Shown here: positions 32,844-41,827 of the stretch, piece by piece
How the letters are laid out: each line of letters begins with the position of its first letter
Position numbering within the stretch: the first letter of the stretch is position 1
Source of the DNA: Variovorax sp. UMC13
Lineage (GTDB): Bacteria > Pseudomonadota > Gammaproteobacteria > Burkholderiales > Burkholderiaceae_C
Reading direction: 5' to 3'
NCBI RefSeq assembly: GCF_014170375.1
Contig: NZ_LZZW01000040.1
Span: forward strand, 62,001-126,000
Length of the DNA stretch: 64,000 nucleotides
The notes under the pieces: generated by a model
What the model was told of the DNA's origin: nothing
What the model saw: only the letters and a program-made list of their open reading frames with translations
The model's database searches: none
Translations under genes and position numbers: made by a program

Positions 32844-33140
32844 TCAGCCTGCGCGCTCGAGCAGCGACGCGAGCAGGCAGCCCTTCTGGCTGGCCAGCAG
32901 TGGCCCGCCCCCTTCGGACGCGGCCTTGGCCCGCCGCCATTCCTCGTCCGCCCCGAAGGCCGCCCAGGCCGCGGCCCGCTGGACTTCGGATGTACCAGAG
33001 ATGCCCCCGCGGCGCGTCTGGCGCCAACACCGACACCACATGGATGCCCAGCCGCTCGAAGATCGGCAGCGTGGTGGACAGGAAGCGCGCGCGCAGCGCA
33101 TCGGCCTTGATGCCAACGGCCCCGCATGCCGCCATCTGTG
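32844..33140 (-). pseudogene. Frameshifted NIPSNAP-family remnant
   Basis: Two adjacent reverse frames together give a NIPSNAP-like domain. One holds RARFLSTTLPIFERLG and RGHLWYI; the other continues SEVQRAAAWAAFGADEEWR and AASEGGGPLLAS to a stop at 32844. The change of frame lies near 32985-33000. The N-terminal third of the domain is not convincing and no start is visible, so the gene appears broken. It is antisense to the operons around it and fills the gap between them. Confidence 0.6.
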
Positions 33141-33273
33141 ACGGATGTTCATCCTCGTGATTCCGCGCGATGGCTCGAACCCGGTGCGCGATCTCCGTAG
33201 CATTTCCGGGCCGCTTCGACAGTGCCATGACAGGGCCTGCGTGGCGGCCATTCAACAACGGAGACCCGCCCAC

Positions 33274-34248
33274 ATGACCCTCTTTCCCGCCCGTTCCCGA
33301 CCGTGGCGCCAAGCCCTCGGGGCCTTCCTGCTCGCGCTCTTCACCACCGCCGCCTGCGCGGAGTGGCCCGAGCGCGAGATCGGTTTCATGGTCCAGTTCG
33401 GCCCCGGTGGCACCACCGACCTGGTGAGCCGCGCGCTCGGCGCCGAACTGTCCAGGGAACTGGGCAAGCCCGTGATCGTGCTCAACCGTCCTGGCGGCCA
33501 GGGCACGGTGATGGGCGGGCTGCTGGCCCGCGCCCAACCCGACGGCTACCAGATCGGCATGCTGTCTTCCGGCATGTCCACCTGGCAGCTCGTCACCGAC
33601 ACGCCGCAGAAGGTCAAGGACTTCAGCTCGATCGCGAGCGTCGGCCGCTACCTGTACGCGATCGTGGTCAACGCCGACTCGCCCTACCGGCACATCGACG
33701 ACCTGATCGCGGCCTCGAAGAAGGCCAAGGGTGGCCTGAACTTCGGCGCGCCGAGTTCGGTCAACACGCTCGGCATGCTGCTGCTGGCGCAGAAGACCGG
33801 GCTGCAGTTCGAGACCGCCAACTACCGTTCGGGCTCCGACTCGGTGGTGGCGCTGCTGGGCAAGCAGATCGACGTGGTACTGCAGAACCCCACCGACTTC
33901 ATGCCGCACGTCAAGAACGGCAAGCTGCGCGCGCTGGCGGTGGCGAGCGAGACGCGGCTGCGCGAACTGCCCGAGGTGCCCACGCTGCGCGAGCTGGGCT
34001 ACGACGTGGTGACCGACGTCTACTTCGGCGTCGGCGGACCCGCCAACCTGCCCGAGCCCATCCGCAAGCGCCTCGAGACGGCCACGCTCAAGGTGGTCAA
34101 CGACCCGGCCTTCCAGGCCCAGTTGCGCGACACCTACGGCATCGAGCCGGCACCGCTCACGGGCGCGCAGTACCGCGTGGTGCTGGAGCGCTCGCAGGAC
34201 GACGTCGCCAAGCTCAAGAGCCGCTTCCCCAGTTCTTCCCCCAAGTAG
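33274..34248 (+). CDS. Bug/TTT-family periplasmic substrate-binding protein
   Basis: A 324-residue exported protein: signal peptide MTLFPARSRPWRQALGAFLL to ACA, then the family pattern EREIGFMVQFGPGGTTDLVSRALG, GKPVIVLNRPGGQGTVMGG, and NPTDFMPHVKNGKLRALAVAS. These bind small carboxylates in the periplasm. No TctA/TctB membrane genes are nearby, as is usual for the many orphan Bug proteins of Burkholderiales. It leads a possible operon with the ThDP enzyme, SDR, alcohol dehydrogenase and VOC genes. Confidence 0.92.
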   Translation: MTLFPARSRPWRQALGAFLLALFTTAACAEWPEREIGFMVQFGPGGTTDLVSRALGAELSRELGKPVIVLNRPGGQGTVMGGLLARAQPDGYQIGMLSSGMSTWQLVTDTPQKVKDFSSIASVGRYLYAIVVNADSPYRHIDDLIAASKKAKGGLNFGAPSSVNTLGMLLLAQKTGLQFETANYRSGSDSVVALLGKQIDVVLQNPTDFMPHVKNGKLRALAVASETRLRELPEVPTLRELGYDVVTDVYFGVGGPANLPEPIRKRLETATLKVVNDPAFQAQLRDTYGIEPAPLTGAQYRVVLERSQDDVAKLKSRFPSSSPK

Positions 34249-34255
34249 GTTTTTC

Positions 34256-35980
34256 ATGTCCATTTCCGAACAGAACGGTGGCAGCGTGGCCAACCGTGTG
34301 GCGGCGGCTTGCCGTCGCCATGGCGTCGAGGTCGTTTTCGGCCAGTGCAACCCCGTGCGCTTCCATCTCGCAGTGCCCGGGCAAGGCATGCGCAACATCG
34401 GCTACCGCACCGAGAACGCCGGAGGCGCCATGGCCGACGGCTATGCGCGCATCAGCCGCCAGACCGCGGTCGTGACCGCGCAGAACGGGCCGGCCGCGAC
34501 GCTGCTGGTCGCGCCGCTGGCCGAGGCGCTCAAGTCCTCGGTGCCCATCGTGGCGCTGGTCCAGGACGTGCCGGTGGCACTGCGCGAGCGCAATGCCTTC
34601 CAGGAGTACGACCACCTGAAGCTGTTCGCCGGCTGCGCCAAGTGGGTCGGCCGCATCGACACGGCCGACCGTGTCGACGAATGGGTCGACATGGCCTTTC
34701 GCGCCGCGACCAGCGGCCGCTGCGGCCCGGCAGTGCTGCTGCTGCCGGTGAACGTCGCTGACAGCGAGGCCACGGATGCGCCGACGCGCCGCGCGAACAA
34801 CGGCCGCTTCCCGCTTGACCCCGTGGTGCCGGCGCCCGAGCGCGTGCGCGAGGCCGCGCGCCTGCTCATGGCCGCGCAGCGCCCGCTGGTCATCGCCGGC
34901 GGCGGCGTCCACCTGTCGGGAGCGGCACAGACCCTGGCGGAGCTGCAGGAGCGCTTCGGCCTGCCGGTCGCGACTACCATGATGGGCAAGGGCGCGGTAT
35001 CGGAACTGCATCCGCTGTCGCTCGGCGTGATCGGCAACGTGCTCGCGGTCGGTGCGCCGGCCTACGAGGCGCGCTCGCTGATCGCAGACGCCGACGTGGT
35101 GCTGCTGGTGGGCACGCGCACCGCCGCCAACGGCACCGACACCTGGGCCCAGTACCCGCGCCACGCACGCTTCATCCACCTCGACATCGACCCGGTGGAG
35201 ATCGACCGAAACTACGAGGCGCTGCGCCTGGTCGGCGATGCGCGCCTGGGCCTGGAGGCGCTGGCCGAGACGATGGCACAACACGAGCCCGGCTTGCGCA
35301 ACGCCGGCCGCACCGCGCTGCAGCAGCGCATCGCGTCCTCGCATGCCGAAGCGCGCCGGCTGCAACAGGGGGTGCGCACGGAGGACCGGCTGCCGATCCG
35401 GCCCGAGCGCCTGATGCACGAACTCGAGCAGCTGCTGCCGGCCGAGGCGATCGTCACGGCCGACGCCAGCTACGCCTCGGTCTGGACCACGCTCTACCTC
35501 ACGGCACGCCGCGCGGGCGACCGCTTCCTCGTGCCTCGCGGCCTAGCCGGCCTGGGCTGGGGCCTGCCGCTTGCGATGGGGGCGCAGCTCGCGCAACCCG
35601 GCGCGACCGTGGTGTCGGTGGTGGGCGACGGCGGCTTCGGCCATGTCTGGAGCGAGCTCGAGACGATCCGGCGCCACGGCATCAAGCTGGTGCTGCTGGT
35701 GCTCAACAACGGCGTGCTCGGCATGCAGGAGGACATGGAGGTGTTCCGCTACGGCGGCCACACCGACACCCGCTTCGAGCGGGTTGACCACGCTGCCGTG
35801 GCGCGCGCCTGCGGCCTGCACGGTGTCGCGGTCGAGGCGCCGGGCGCGCTGCGCGCCGCGCTGCAGGACGCACTGGCGGCCGACCGGGCAACGGTGATCG
35901 ACGTCATCGTCGACCCGGCGGCCTGCCCGCCGCTCACCGCCTACGGCAGCCGGCCGAGCCAGCTGGGCGGTGGCACATGA
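34256..35980 (+). CDS. Thiamine diphosphate-dependent enzyme (acetolactate synthase-like)
   Basis: A 574-residue three-domain ThDP enzyme. The catalytic glutamate is in IGYRTENAGGAMADGYAR, a nucleotide-type middle domain follows (PLVIAGGGVHLSG, VVLLVGTRT), and the ThDP motif GDGGFGHVWSELETI...LNNGVLG ends the protein. It could be a decarboxylase, carboligase or lyase of the benzaldehyde lyase/oxalyl-CoA group; residues that separate these cannot be judged here. It starts eight bases after the Bug gene and overlaps the SDR gene. Confidence 0.9.
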   Translation: MSISEQNGGSVANRVAAACRRHGVEVVFGQCNPVRFHLAVPGQGMRNIGYRTENAGGAMADGYARISRQTAVVTAQNGPAATLLVAPLAEALKSSVPIVALVQDVPVALRERNAFQEYDHLKLFAGCAKWVGRIDTADRVDEWVDMAFRAATSGRCGPAVLLLPVNVADSEATDAPTRRANNGRFPLDPVVPAPERVREAARLLMAAQRPLVIAGGGVHLSGAAQTLAELQERFGLPVATTMMGKGAVSELHPLSLGVIGNVLAVGAPAYEARSLIADADVVLLVGTRTAANGTDTWAQYPRHARFIHLDIDPVEIDRNYEALRLVGDARLGLEALAETMAQHEPGLRNAGRTALQQRIASSHAEARRLQQGVRTEDRLPIRPERLMHELEQLLPAEAIVTADASYASVWTTLYLTARRAGDRFLVPRGLAGLGWGLPLAMGAQLAQPGATVVSVVGDGGFGHVWSELETIRRHGIKLVLLVLNNGVLGMQEDMEVFRYGGHTDTRFERVDHAAVARACGLHGVAVEAPGALRAALQDALAADRATVIDVIVDPAACPPLTAYGSRPSQLGGGT

Positions 35981-36759
35981 GCGCGCCGACGGACCGCCCG
36001 GTGGCCCTGGTCACCGGCGGGCGCCAGGGCATCGGCCGCGCCTGCGCGCTCGCCCTGGCCGCTCAGGGCTTCGACCTGGTGCTGGTCGACCTGCACGACG
36101 ACGAACGTGCACGGGCCACGATGGCCGAACTGCGCGCGCTCGGCGCCCGGGCCGATCTCCGCACGGCCGACATCGCAGACCTGGAAGGCCACGCGGCGCT
36201 GGTGACCGATGCGTTCGCGCTGCACGGACGCATCGACTGCCTGGTCGACAACGCCGGCGTGGCCGCGCGGCCGCTGAAGGACGTGCTGGACATCACGCCC
36301 GCGGACTTCGACCACAACTTCGACCTCAACATCCGCGGCACCTTCTTCCTGACTCAGGCCGTCGCGCGGCGCATGCTGGAAGACCCGGCGCCGCGGCCCT
36401 ACCGCAGCGTCATCGTGATCTCCTCGATGGCGGCGCACTACGCGCGGCTCAACCGCTCGCAGTACTGCATGTCGAAGGCCGCGGTGGCGATGATGGCCAA
36501 GATCATGGCGCTGCGGCTCGCACCGCACGGCATCCATGTGCACGACGTCCGGCCCGGCTTCATCCGCACCGAGATGACCGGTTCGCTCGACACCGGCCCG
36601 CAGGACGCGCGCATCGCGAGCGGCGAGGTGCCGTTGCGGCGCTGGGGCGAGGCCGAGGACGTCGGCCGGCTGGTCGCGACCCTGGCCGCCGGGCTGGTGC
36701 CCTACGTGACCGGCGAGCCCTTCGTGATCGATGGCGGCCTGCGCGCCAACAGCGCCTGA
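35977..36759 (+). CDS. Short-chain dehydrogenase/reductase (FabG-like)
   Basis: A 260-residue Rossmann enzyme with TGGRQGIG at the cofactor loop, an aspartate-containing strand end (LVLVDLHDD) that favours NAD, DNAGVA, and the catalytic Ser-Tyr-Lys (ISSMAAHY ... QYCMSKAA). It overlaps the ThDP gene by four bases (ATGA) and precedes the zinc alcohol dehydrogenase by 13 bases, so it oxidises or reduces a hydroxy intermediate in the same route. Substrate unknown. Confidence 0.92.
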   Translation: MSAPTDRPVALVTGGRQGIGRACALALAAQGFDLVLVDLHDDERARATMAELRALGARADLRTADIADLEGHAALVTDAFALHGRIDCLVDNAGVAARPLKDVLDITPADFDHNFDLNIRGTFFLTQAVARRMLEDPAPRPYRSVIVISSMAAHYARLNRSQYCMSKAAVAMMAKIMALRLAPHGIHVHDVRPGFIRTEMTGSLDTGPQDARIASGEVPLRRWGEAEDVGRLVATLAAGLVPYVTGEPFVIDGGLRANSA

Positions 36760-36772
36760 ACCGGAGCGCCCC

Positions 36773-37771
36773 ATGCTTGCATTGCGAAAATTGACGCCCG
36801 GCTTCGGCGTCGCGCTGGCCGAGGCCGCCGCACCGCAGACGCCAGCGCCCGGCGACGTCCTGATCGAGGTCGAGGCCGCCGGCATCTGCGGCAGCGACCT
36901 GCACATCTACGACGCCAAGGGCTCGGCCTACGACTTCCTGTGGCCGCGGCTGCCGCTCACGCTCGGCCACGAGTTCTGCGGCCGCGTGGTCAGGCTCGGC
37001 GCCGGCGCACCGGCCGCGTTGCTGGACCGGCGCGTGGTCGCGCTGCCGGTCGGCATCGGCACCCAGCGCGACGGCTGCTTCGCGCCCTGGGTCACGGTGC
37101 CGGCCGCCCACTGCCTGCCGATCCCCGACACGCTCGACGCCGAGCTCGGCGCGCTGATCGAGCCGCTCACCGTGGCGCACCACGCGGTGGCGTGCGCGGG
37201 GATCGGGCCGGGCCAGCGGCTGCTGGTCATGGGCGCGGGCGCCATCGCGCAGGGCGCGGCGCTGTTCGCGCGCCTGGCCGGCGCACGCCAGATCGTCGTC
37301 ACCGGCCATGCCGACACGCACCGCTTCGCCGTGCTGCGCCGCATGGGCTTCGACACGCTGGTCGACCGCGCCGAGGCCGGCTCCGAACAGCGGCTCGCGG
37401 CCCTGGCCGGCGAGGGCTTCGATGCGGTGATCGAGATGACCGGCGTGGCCTCCACCGTCGACGAGGGCCTGGGCCTGCTGCGCCGCCAGGGCACCCTGGT
37501 GGCCACCGGCATCCACCCGGCGCCGGGCACGATCGACATCACGCGCCTGGTGCGGCGCCAGCTGCAGCTGCGCGGCAGCTACGGCAACACGCGCGAGGGC
37601 TGGCAGCAGGTGATCGACACCGTGGCCGCGCACCCGGCGCAGTTCGCACCGCTGGTCACGCACCGCTACGCGCTGCGCGACGGCCTGCAGGCCTTCGAAG
37701 CGGCCTACAGCCGCGTCGCGACCAAGGCCCTGCTCTTCCCCCACTCCTTCGAAACCCGCACCCCACGATGA
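36773..37771 (+). CDS. Zinc-dependent alcohol/polyol dehydrogenase (MDR family)
   Basis: A 332-residue medium-chain dehydrogenase. Catalytic zinc ligands are visible in AGICGSDLHIY (Cys) and LTLGHEFCG (His, Glu), with an NAD-site glycine motif (VMGAGAIAQGAA). The four-cysteine structural zinc lobe is absent; the segment at the expected place has a single cysteine (QRDGCFAPW), which resembles sorbitol/threonine dehydrogenase variants that have lost the second zinc. It overlaps the VOC gene by four bases. Confidence 0.9.
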   Translation: MLALRKLTPGFGVALAEAAAPQTPAPGDVLIEVEAAGICGSDLHIYDAKGSAYDFLWPRLPLTLGHEFCGRVVRLGAGAPAALLDRRVVALPVGIGTQRDGCFAPWVTVPAAHCLPIPDTLDAELGALIEPLTVAHHAVACAGIGPGQRLLVMGAGAIAQGAALFARLAGARQIVVTGHADTHRFAVLRRMGFDTLVDRAEAGSEQRLAALAGEGFDAVIEMTGVASTVDEGLGLLRRQGTLVATGIHPAPGTIDITRLVRRQLQLRGSYGNTREGWQQVIDTVAAHPAQFAPLVTHRYALRDGLQAFEAAYSRVATKALLFPHSFETRTPR

Positions 37772-38319
37772 ACGACTTCCTTTTCGGCGGCCGCCCCGAG
37801 ACTGCGATCCAGGCCGGCCATGTGGTCGAGGACATCGACCAGGCCATGGCCAGCTTCAGCGCCCAGCTCCGGGTCGGGCCCTGGTACCGCTTCCGCACCT
37901 CGCAGCCGCGGCCCGGCGCGTTCTATCGCGGCCGCGAGGTGAACCACGACCTGTCGATCGCGCTGGCCTTCCACGGCACCCTGATGCTGGAGCTGATCCA
38001 GCAGCACGACGACCAGCCTTCGGTGTTCCGCGACGGCGTGGCGCGCCGTGGCCACGGCTTCCACCACTGGGGCATCGGCACGCGGCAGTTCGATGCGCGC
38101 GTGGCCGAAGAACAGGCGCAGGGTCGCGAGGCGCTCTACACGGCGCGCACCGCGCGCGGCGCACGCATCGCCTACTTCGAGGGCGCCACGCCGCTGCACG
38201 CGATGAAGGAGCTGATCGAGATCACCGACATCAGCGAGGCCTTCTATGCCGGCATCGCGCGGCAGGCGCGCGACTGGGACGGCCGCACGCTGCTGTGGCC
38301 CGGGCCGCAGGCGGCCTGA
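37768..38319 (+). CDS. VOC (glyoxalase/dioxygenase fold) protein
   Basis: A 183-residue protein of the vicinal-oxygen-chelate superfamily: GHVVEDIDQAMASF starts the first module, and LMLELIQQHDDQPSVF and FHHWGIGTRQFDARV follow. Metal ligands would be His in AGHVVED, His in HHWGIG and Glu in LMLELIQ. Such proteins are lactoylglutathione lyases, epimerases or isomerases. It ends the rightward operon and is convergent with a lysR gene 10 bases away. Confidence 0.88.
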   Translation: MNDFLFGGRPETAIQAGHVVEDIDQAMASFSAQLRVGPWYRFRTSQPRPGAFYRGREVNHDLSIALAFHGTLMLELIQQHDDQPSVFRDGVARRGHGFHHWGIGTRQFDARVAEEQAQGREALYTARTARGARIAYFEGATPLHAMKELIEITDISEAFYAGIARQARDWDGRTLLWPGPQAA

Positions 38320-38329
38320 TTCGCGCGCT

Positions 38330-39244
38330 TCAGCCCGGCGGCAGGAAGCCGGGGGAGGCCGCGATGCGTTCGCGCAGGAACTCGATGAAGGCCGTGGTGC
38401 GCGGGCTCGGGTTCTGGTTGTGCGGGTAGATCGCCCAGATCGGATCGTGCTCGGGCTGCGCGTCGCTGTCGAGCAGGGTCACCAGCGCGCCGCTGGCGAT
38501 GTCCTGCTCCACCACGTAGTAGGGCAGCTCGGTGATGCCCACGCCGGCCACGCACAGGCGGTGCAGCATCTCGGCCTGGTTCGAGGTGATGTCGCCATCG
38601 ACCGAGGCCGGCTTGAGCGGCGACTCGGCACGCAGCCCCCAGTGGATGTCATGCGTGCGGATCGAGAAGTTGAGGCAGTTGTGGTCCTTCAGCGCCGCCG
38701 GCGTGGCCGGCGTGCCGCGGCGCGCCAGGTAGGCCGGCGCGGCGCAGATCACGTGCTTGGTCAGCCCGATCTTGCGCGCGAAGTACGCGCTGTCCTGCAG
38801 CGCCCCCAGGCGGATCGCGAGGTCGATGTTGCGCTCCACCAGGTCGACCCGCTCGGCCCCCAGCTGGATGTCGATCTTGATGCGCGGAAAGCGCCGCACG
38901 AACTCGGCGATGAAGGGCACCAGCGTGTAGCCGAAGCTGGGCAGCGTGTAGATGCGCAGCCTGCCGCTCAGCTCGGCCGTGAGTTCGCTGAGGCTGCGCT
39001 GCGCATCGTCCATCGCCTCCAACACCCGGCGCGCGCCGACGATGAACACCTCGCCTTCGTAGGTGAGCTGCAGCGAGCGCGAGGTGCGGTGGAGCAGGCG
39101 CGCGCCCAGCCGTTCCTCCAGGCGCGAGATCGCCTTGCTGACAGCCGAGGCGCTCAGGTCGAGCTGGCGCCCGGCGGCCGAGAAGCTGCCGCTTTCGACC
39201 GCGCGGACGAACACGGCGAGCTCGGAGAAACGGTCATGGGACAT
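38330..39244 (-). CDS. LysR-family transcriptional regulator
   Basis: A 304-residue LysR protein of the large CrgA/DsdC-like group (FSELAVFVRAVESGSFSAAGRQLDLSASAVSKAISRLEERLG), with an effector domain starting SGRLRIYTLPSFGYTL. It is convergent with the ThDP/SDR/VOC operon and precedes a Bug-flavin reductase operon on the same strand. Either could be its target. An ATG at 39244. Confidence 0.9.
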   Translation of the reverse strand: MSHDRFSELAVFVRAVESGSFSAAGRQLDLSASAVSKAISRLEERLGARLLHRTSRSLQLTYEGEVFIVGARRVLEAMDDAQRSLSELTAELSGRLRIYTLPSFGYTLVPFIAEFVRRFPRIKIDIQLGAERVDLVERNIDLAIRLGALQDSAYFARKIGLTKHVICAAPAYLARRGTPATPAALKDHNCLNFSIRTHDIHWGLRAESPLKPASVDGDITSNQAEMLHRLCVAGVGITELPYYVVEQDIASGALVTLLDSDAQPEHDPIWAIYPHNQNPSPRTTAFIEFLRERIAASPGFLPPG

Positions 39245-39279
39245 GGCGCGAGCTTAGCGGCGCCAGGGCGCGCCGTGCG

Positions 39280-40245
39280 TCACTCGGGCACGATCTTCGC
39301 CGCCGCCGCGGTGCGGCGCCACAGCGCCACCTCGGCGTCGACGAAGCGCGCGAAGGCTTCCTGCGTGTCCACGAATACCTCGCCGCCGGTGGCCTCGACG
39401 CTCTCGCGCTCGGCCTCCGCCGCCTTGCGTGCCATCCGGTTGAGGTAGGCCACGGCCGCCTCGGGCGCGCCCTTGCGCAGCCACAGGCCGCTCCAGCTCG
39501 TCATCTCGTAGCCGGGCAGGCCCGACTCGGCCACCGTCGGCAGTTCGGGCAGCACCTTGAGCCGCGTGCGGCCCGAGGCCGCCAGCGGCACCAGCGTGCC
39601 GGCCCGGATCTGCGTGAGGCTGTTGAAGATGTCGACGAACATCACGTCGCAATGCCCGCCCAGCAGGTCGTTGAGCGCCGCGGTCGCGCTCTTGTAGGGC
39701 ACGTGCAGCAGCTTGACGCCCGCCATCTGCTGGTAGAGCTCCATGCCCATGCGGCCGGCCGAGGTGCCGGCCCCGAAACTGATCTTGCCGGGCTCGCGCC
39801 GTGCCAGCTCGGTGAGCTGCGCGATGGTCGACACCCCGAGGCCGGGCCGCGCCACCAGCAACGAAGGCAGCCGCCGCGTGCTGCCCACGGGCACGAAATC
39901 CTGCAAGGGGTCATACGGCAGGTTCTTGATCAGGAACAGGTTCGCCACATGGGCATTGGAGGTCGCGAGCACCGTGTAGCCGTCCGCCGGCAGCCGCGCG
40001 ACCTCGGCGGTGCCGATCGAACCGCCCACGCCGGCCTTGTTGTCGACCACCACCACCTGCCTGCTGTCGGCCGTGATCTGCTGCGCGATCGCGCGCGCAT
40101 TCAGGTCGGTACCGGTGCCGGCGGCCCACGGCACCACGATGCGCAGCGGCCGGCTCGGGTAGCCGGCGGCCCGCGCCGGCAGCGTGGCCGTCGACGCCGC
40201 CAGTCCGCCAGCGGCGGCGACGCGCAGCATCAGGCGCCTTCTCAT
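39280..40245 (-). CDS. Bug/TTT-family periplasmic substrate-binding protein
   Basis: A 321-residue exported protein: signal peptide MRRRLMLRVAAAGGLAAST to ARA-A, then RPLRIVVPWAAGTGTDLNARAI, VVDNKAGVGGSIGTAEVAR and LLGGHCDVMFVDIFNS. It binds a small acid in the periplasm. Its ATG overlaps the stop of the flavin reductase gene by four bases, so uptake and a flavin-dependent reaction are co-expressed. Confidence 0.92.
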   Translation of the reverse strand: MRRRLMLRVAAAGGLAASTATLPARAAGYPSRPLRIVVPWAAGTGTDLNARAIAQQITADSRQVVVVDNKAGVGGSIGTAEVARLPADGYTVLATSNAHVANLFLIKNLPYDPLQDFVPVGSTRRLPSLLVARPGLGVSTIAQLTELARREPGKISFGAGTSAGRMGMELYQQMAGVKLLHVPYKSATAALNDLLGGHCDVMFVDIFNSLTQIRAGTLVPLAASGRTRLKVLPELPTVAESGLPGYEMTSWSGLWLRKGAPEAAVAYLNRMARKAAEAERESVEATGGEVFVDTQEAFARFVDAEVALWRRTAAAAKIVPE

Positions 40246-40901
40246 TTCATCGCCTCCTGCATGTAGGGCACGGTGTCCAGGCCCTCGAAGTCGGGCCGCA
40301 CCACCTGGAACTTCGACTCGACGGTCACGTAGTCGAGGTAGCCGACGCGCGCCAGCGGCTTGATCTTGAGGATGTCGAGCACGCCGTCGGCGTCGATCAC
40401 GTCCTCCTGGATGTGCACGCCGATCACCTCGCCGATCAGCAGGTAGGTGCTCGCCTCCGGCGTGTTGGCCGGGATGTAGAGCGACTGCCGAAGCCGGCAT
40501 TCGAAATGCACGGGCGAGGCCGCCACGCGCAGGGGCTTGACCCGGTGCGAGGCCACTGTGGGAATGCCCAGCTGGCTGAACTCGTCGACCTCCGGCCCGA
40601 AAGCCTGGGCCGAGGACACCACCCACTGGCGCAGGTCGTAGGTGGCCATGTTCCACACGAACTCGCCGGTGGCCAGCGCATTGGCGGCGGTGTCCTTCAT
40701 CGAGCCGTCGGGCCGGCAGTTGACCGCCACCGTCACGGTCGGCGGGTCCCAGGTCAGGTTCTGGAACTGGCTGTAGGGCGCGAGGTTGTGCACGCCCTGC
40801 GGGCTGACGGTCGAGATCCAGCCGATGGGTCGCGGCACGCAGCAGGATTTGAAGGGGTTGTAGGGCAGGCCGCTGGCGGTGTGGCCGGGTTCGTAGAACA
40901 T
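40242..40901 (-). CDS. Flavin reductase-like (split-barrel) protein
   Basis: A 219-residue FMN-binding split-barrel protein of the flavin reductase family (VPRPIGWISTVSPQGVHNLAPYSQFQ, WNMATYDLRQWV, HFECRLRQSL). Members either supply reduced flavin to a monooxygenase or act directly on a substrate. It is the first gene of a leftward two-gene operon, divergent from an iclR gene across 71 bases. No partner monooxygenase is adjacent, which leaves its role open. Confidence 0.88.
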   Translation of the reverse strand: MFYEPGHTASGLPYNPFKSCCVPRPIGWISTVSPQGVHNLAPYSQFQNLTWDPPTVTVAVNCRPDGSMKDTAANALATGEFVWNMATYDLRQWVVSSAQAFGPEVDEFSQLGIPTVASHRVKPLRVAASPVHFECRLRQSLYIPANTPEASTYLLIGEVIGVHIQEDVIDADGVLDILKIKPLARVGYLDYVTVESKFQVVRPDFEGLDTVPYMQEAMK

Positions 40902-40972
40902 GGTGGGTCTCCGGTTTAATAGGGACGTCCAAGATATGGATATTCCATTCGTATCTCTATCGATGTTTCGCT
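40902..40972. promoter_or_regulatory. Divergent iclR / flavin reductase control region with dyad
   Basis: ATGGA-TAT-TCCAT at 40936-40948 is a perfect 5-3-5 inverted repeat, and GATA/TATC arms flank it unevenly (40933-40936 and 40952-40955). This is the kind of site IclR proteins bind near their own promoter. TATCTCTATCGAT at 40952-40964 is identical to 4709-4721. Confidence 0.55.
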
Positions 40973-41797
40973 ATGTCATCCAACAAGAATCAAACGCCGC
41001 CATCGGTGCGGCGCGTGCTGGCCGAAGACGCCGACTTCGGCGGCGATCGCCAGTTCGCCACCACGCTGGCGCGCGGCCTCGCGCTGCTCAAATGCTTCAC
41101 GCCCGCCCGGCCGACCCTGAGCAACCGCGAGCTGTCGGAGCAGACCGGGCTGCCGAAGGCCACCATCTCCCGCCTCACCTACACGCTCTGCGCACTGGGC
41201 TACCTGCGCAACGTGCCGGACTCGCAGCGCTACGCACTGGGTTCGGCGGTGGTGTCGCTGGCCTATCCGCTGCTGGCGAACATCGGGCTGCGCCAGGCCG
41301 CGCGCGCGCCGATGCACGAACTCTCGGCCTCGGTGCGCGGCTCGGTGTCGCTGGCGATCCGCGACCGGCTCGACATGGTCTTCATCGAGGTCAGCCGCAG
41401 CCGCTCGGCCTTCTCGGCACGCATCGCCGACATCGGCCTGAGCTACCCGATCGCGGCCACGGCCATCGGCTGGGCCTACCTCGCGGCCTGCCCCGTGACG
41501 GAGCGGCAGGCGCTGATCCACGAGATCCGGCTGCGGCAGCCGGCGCTGTGGGCCCAGTACGAGCCCAACATCCGTGCCAACCTGAACTTCTATGCCAGCG
41601 CCGGCTTCTGCGCGAACCACGGCGAACTCCGGCCCGAGGTGGCCGCGGTCGCAGCGCCCTTCGACACCACGCCCGAGGGGCGCCAGCTGATCTTCAACTG
41701 CGTCGTGCCCACTTTCCGCTGCACTCGGGAAGACCTGGTGCACGACATCGGCCCTCGGCTGGTGAACATGCTGCGCAGCCTGCGGCCCGCCCACTGA
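40973..41797 (+). CDS. IclR-family transcriptional regulator
   Basis: A 274-residue regulator: N-terminal winged HTH (ATTLARGLALLKCFTPARPTLSNREL, then PKATISRLTYTLCALGYLR) and the IclR effector domain (SVSLAIRDRLDMVFIEVSRS, TAIGWAYLAA). It is divergent from the flavin reductase/Bug operon and probably controls it, by analogy with PcaU/PobR-type regulators of aromatic acid use. An unrelated leftward catabolic operon ends 30 bases after its stop. Confidence 0.9.
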   Translation: MSSNKNQTPPSVRRVLAEDADFGGDRQFATTLARGLALLKCFTPARPTLSNRELSEQTGLPKATISRLTYTLCALGYLRNVPDSQRYALGSAVVSLAYPLLANIGLRQAARAPMHELSASVRGSVSLAIRDRLDMVFIEVSRSRSAFSARIADIGLSYPIAATAIGWAYLAACPVTERQALIHEIRLRQPALWAQYEPNIRANLNFYASAGFCANHGELRPEVAAVAAPFDTTPEGRQLIFNCVVPTFRCTREDLVHDIGPRLVNMLRSLRPAH

Positions 41798-41827
41798 ACG
41801 CCGCGCCACCTCCACCTCCTCCATGGC

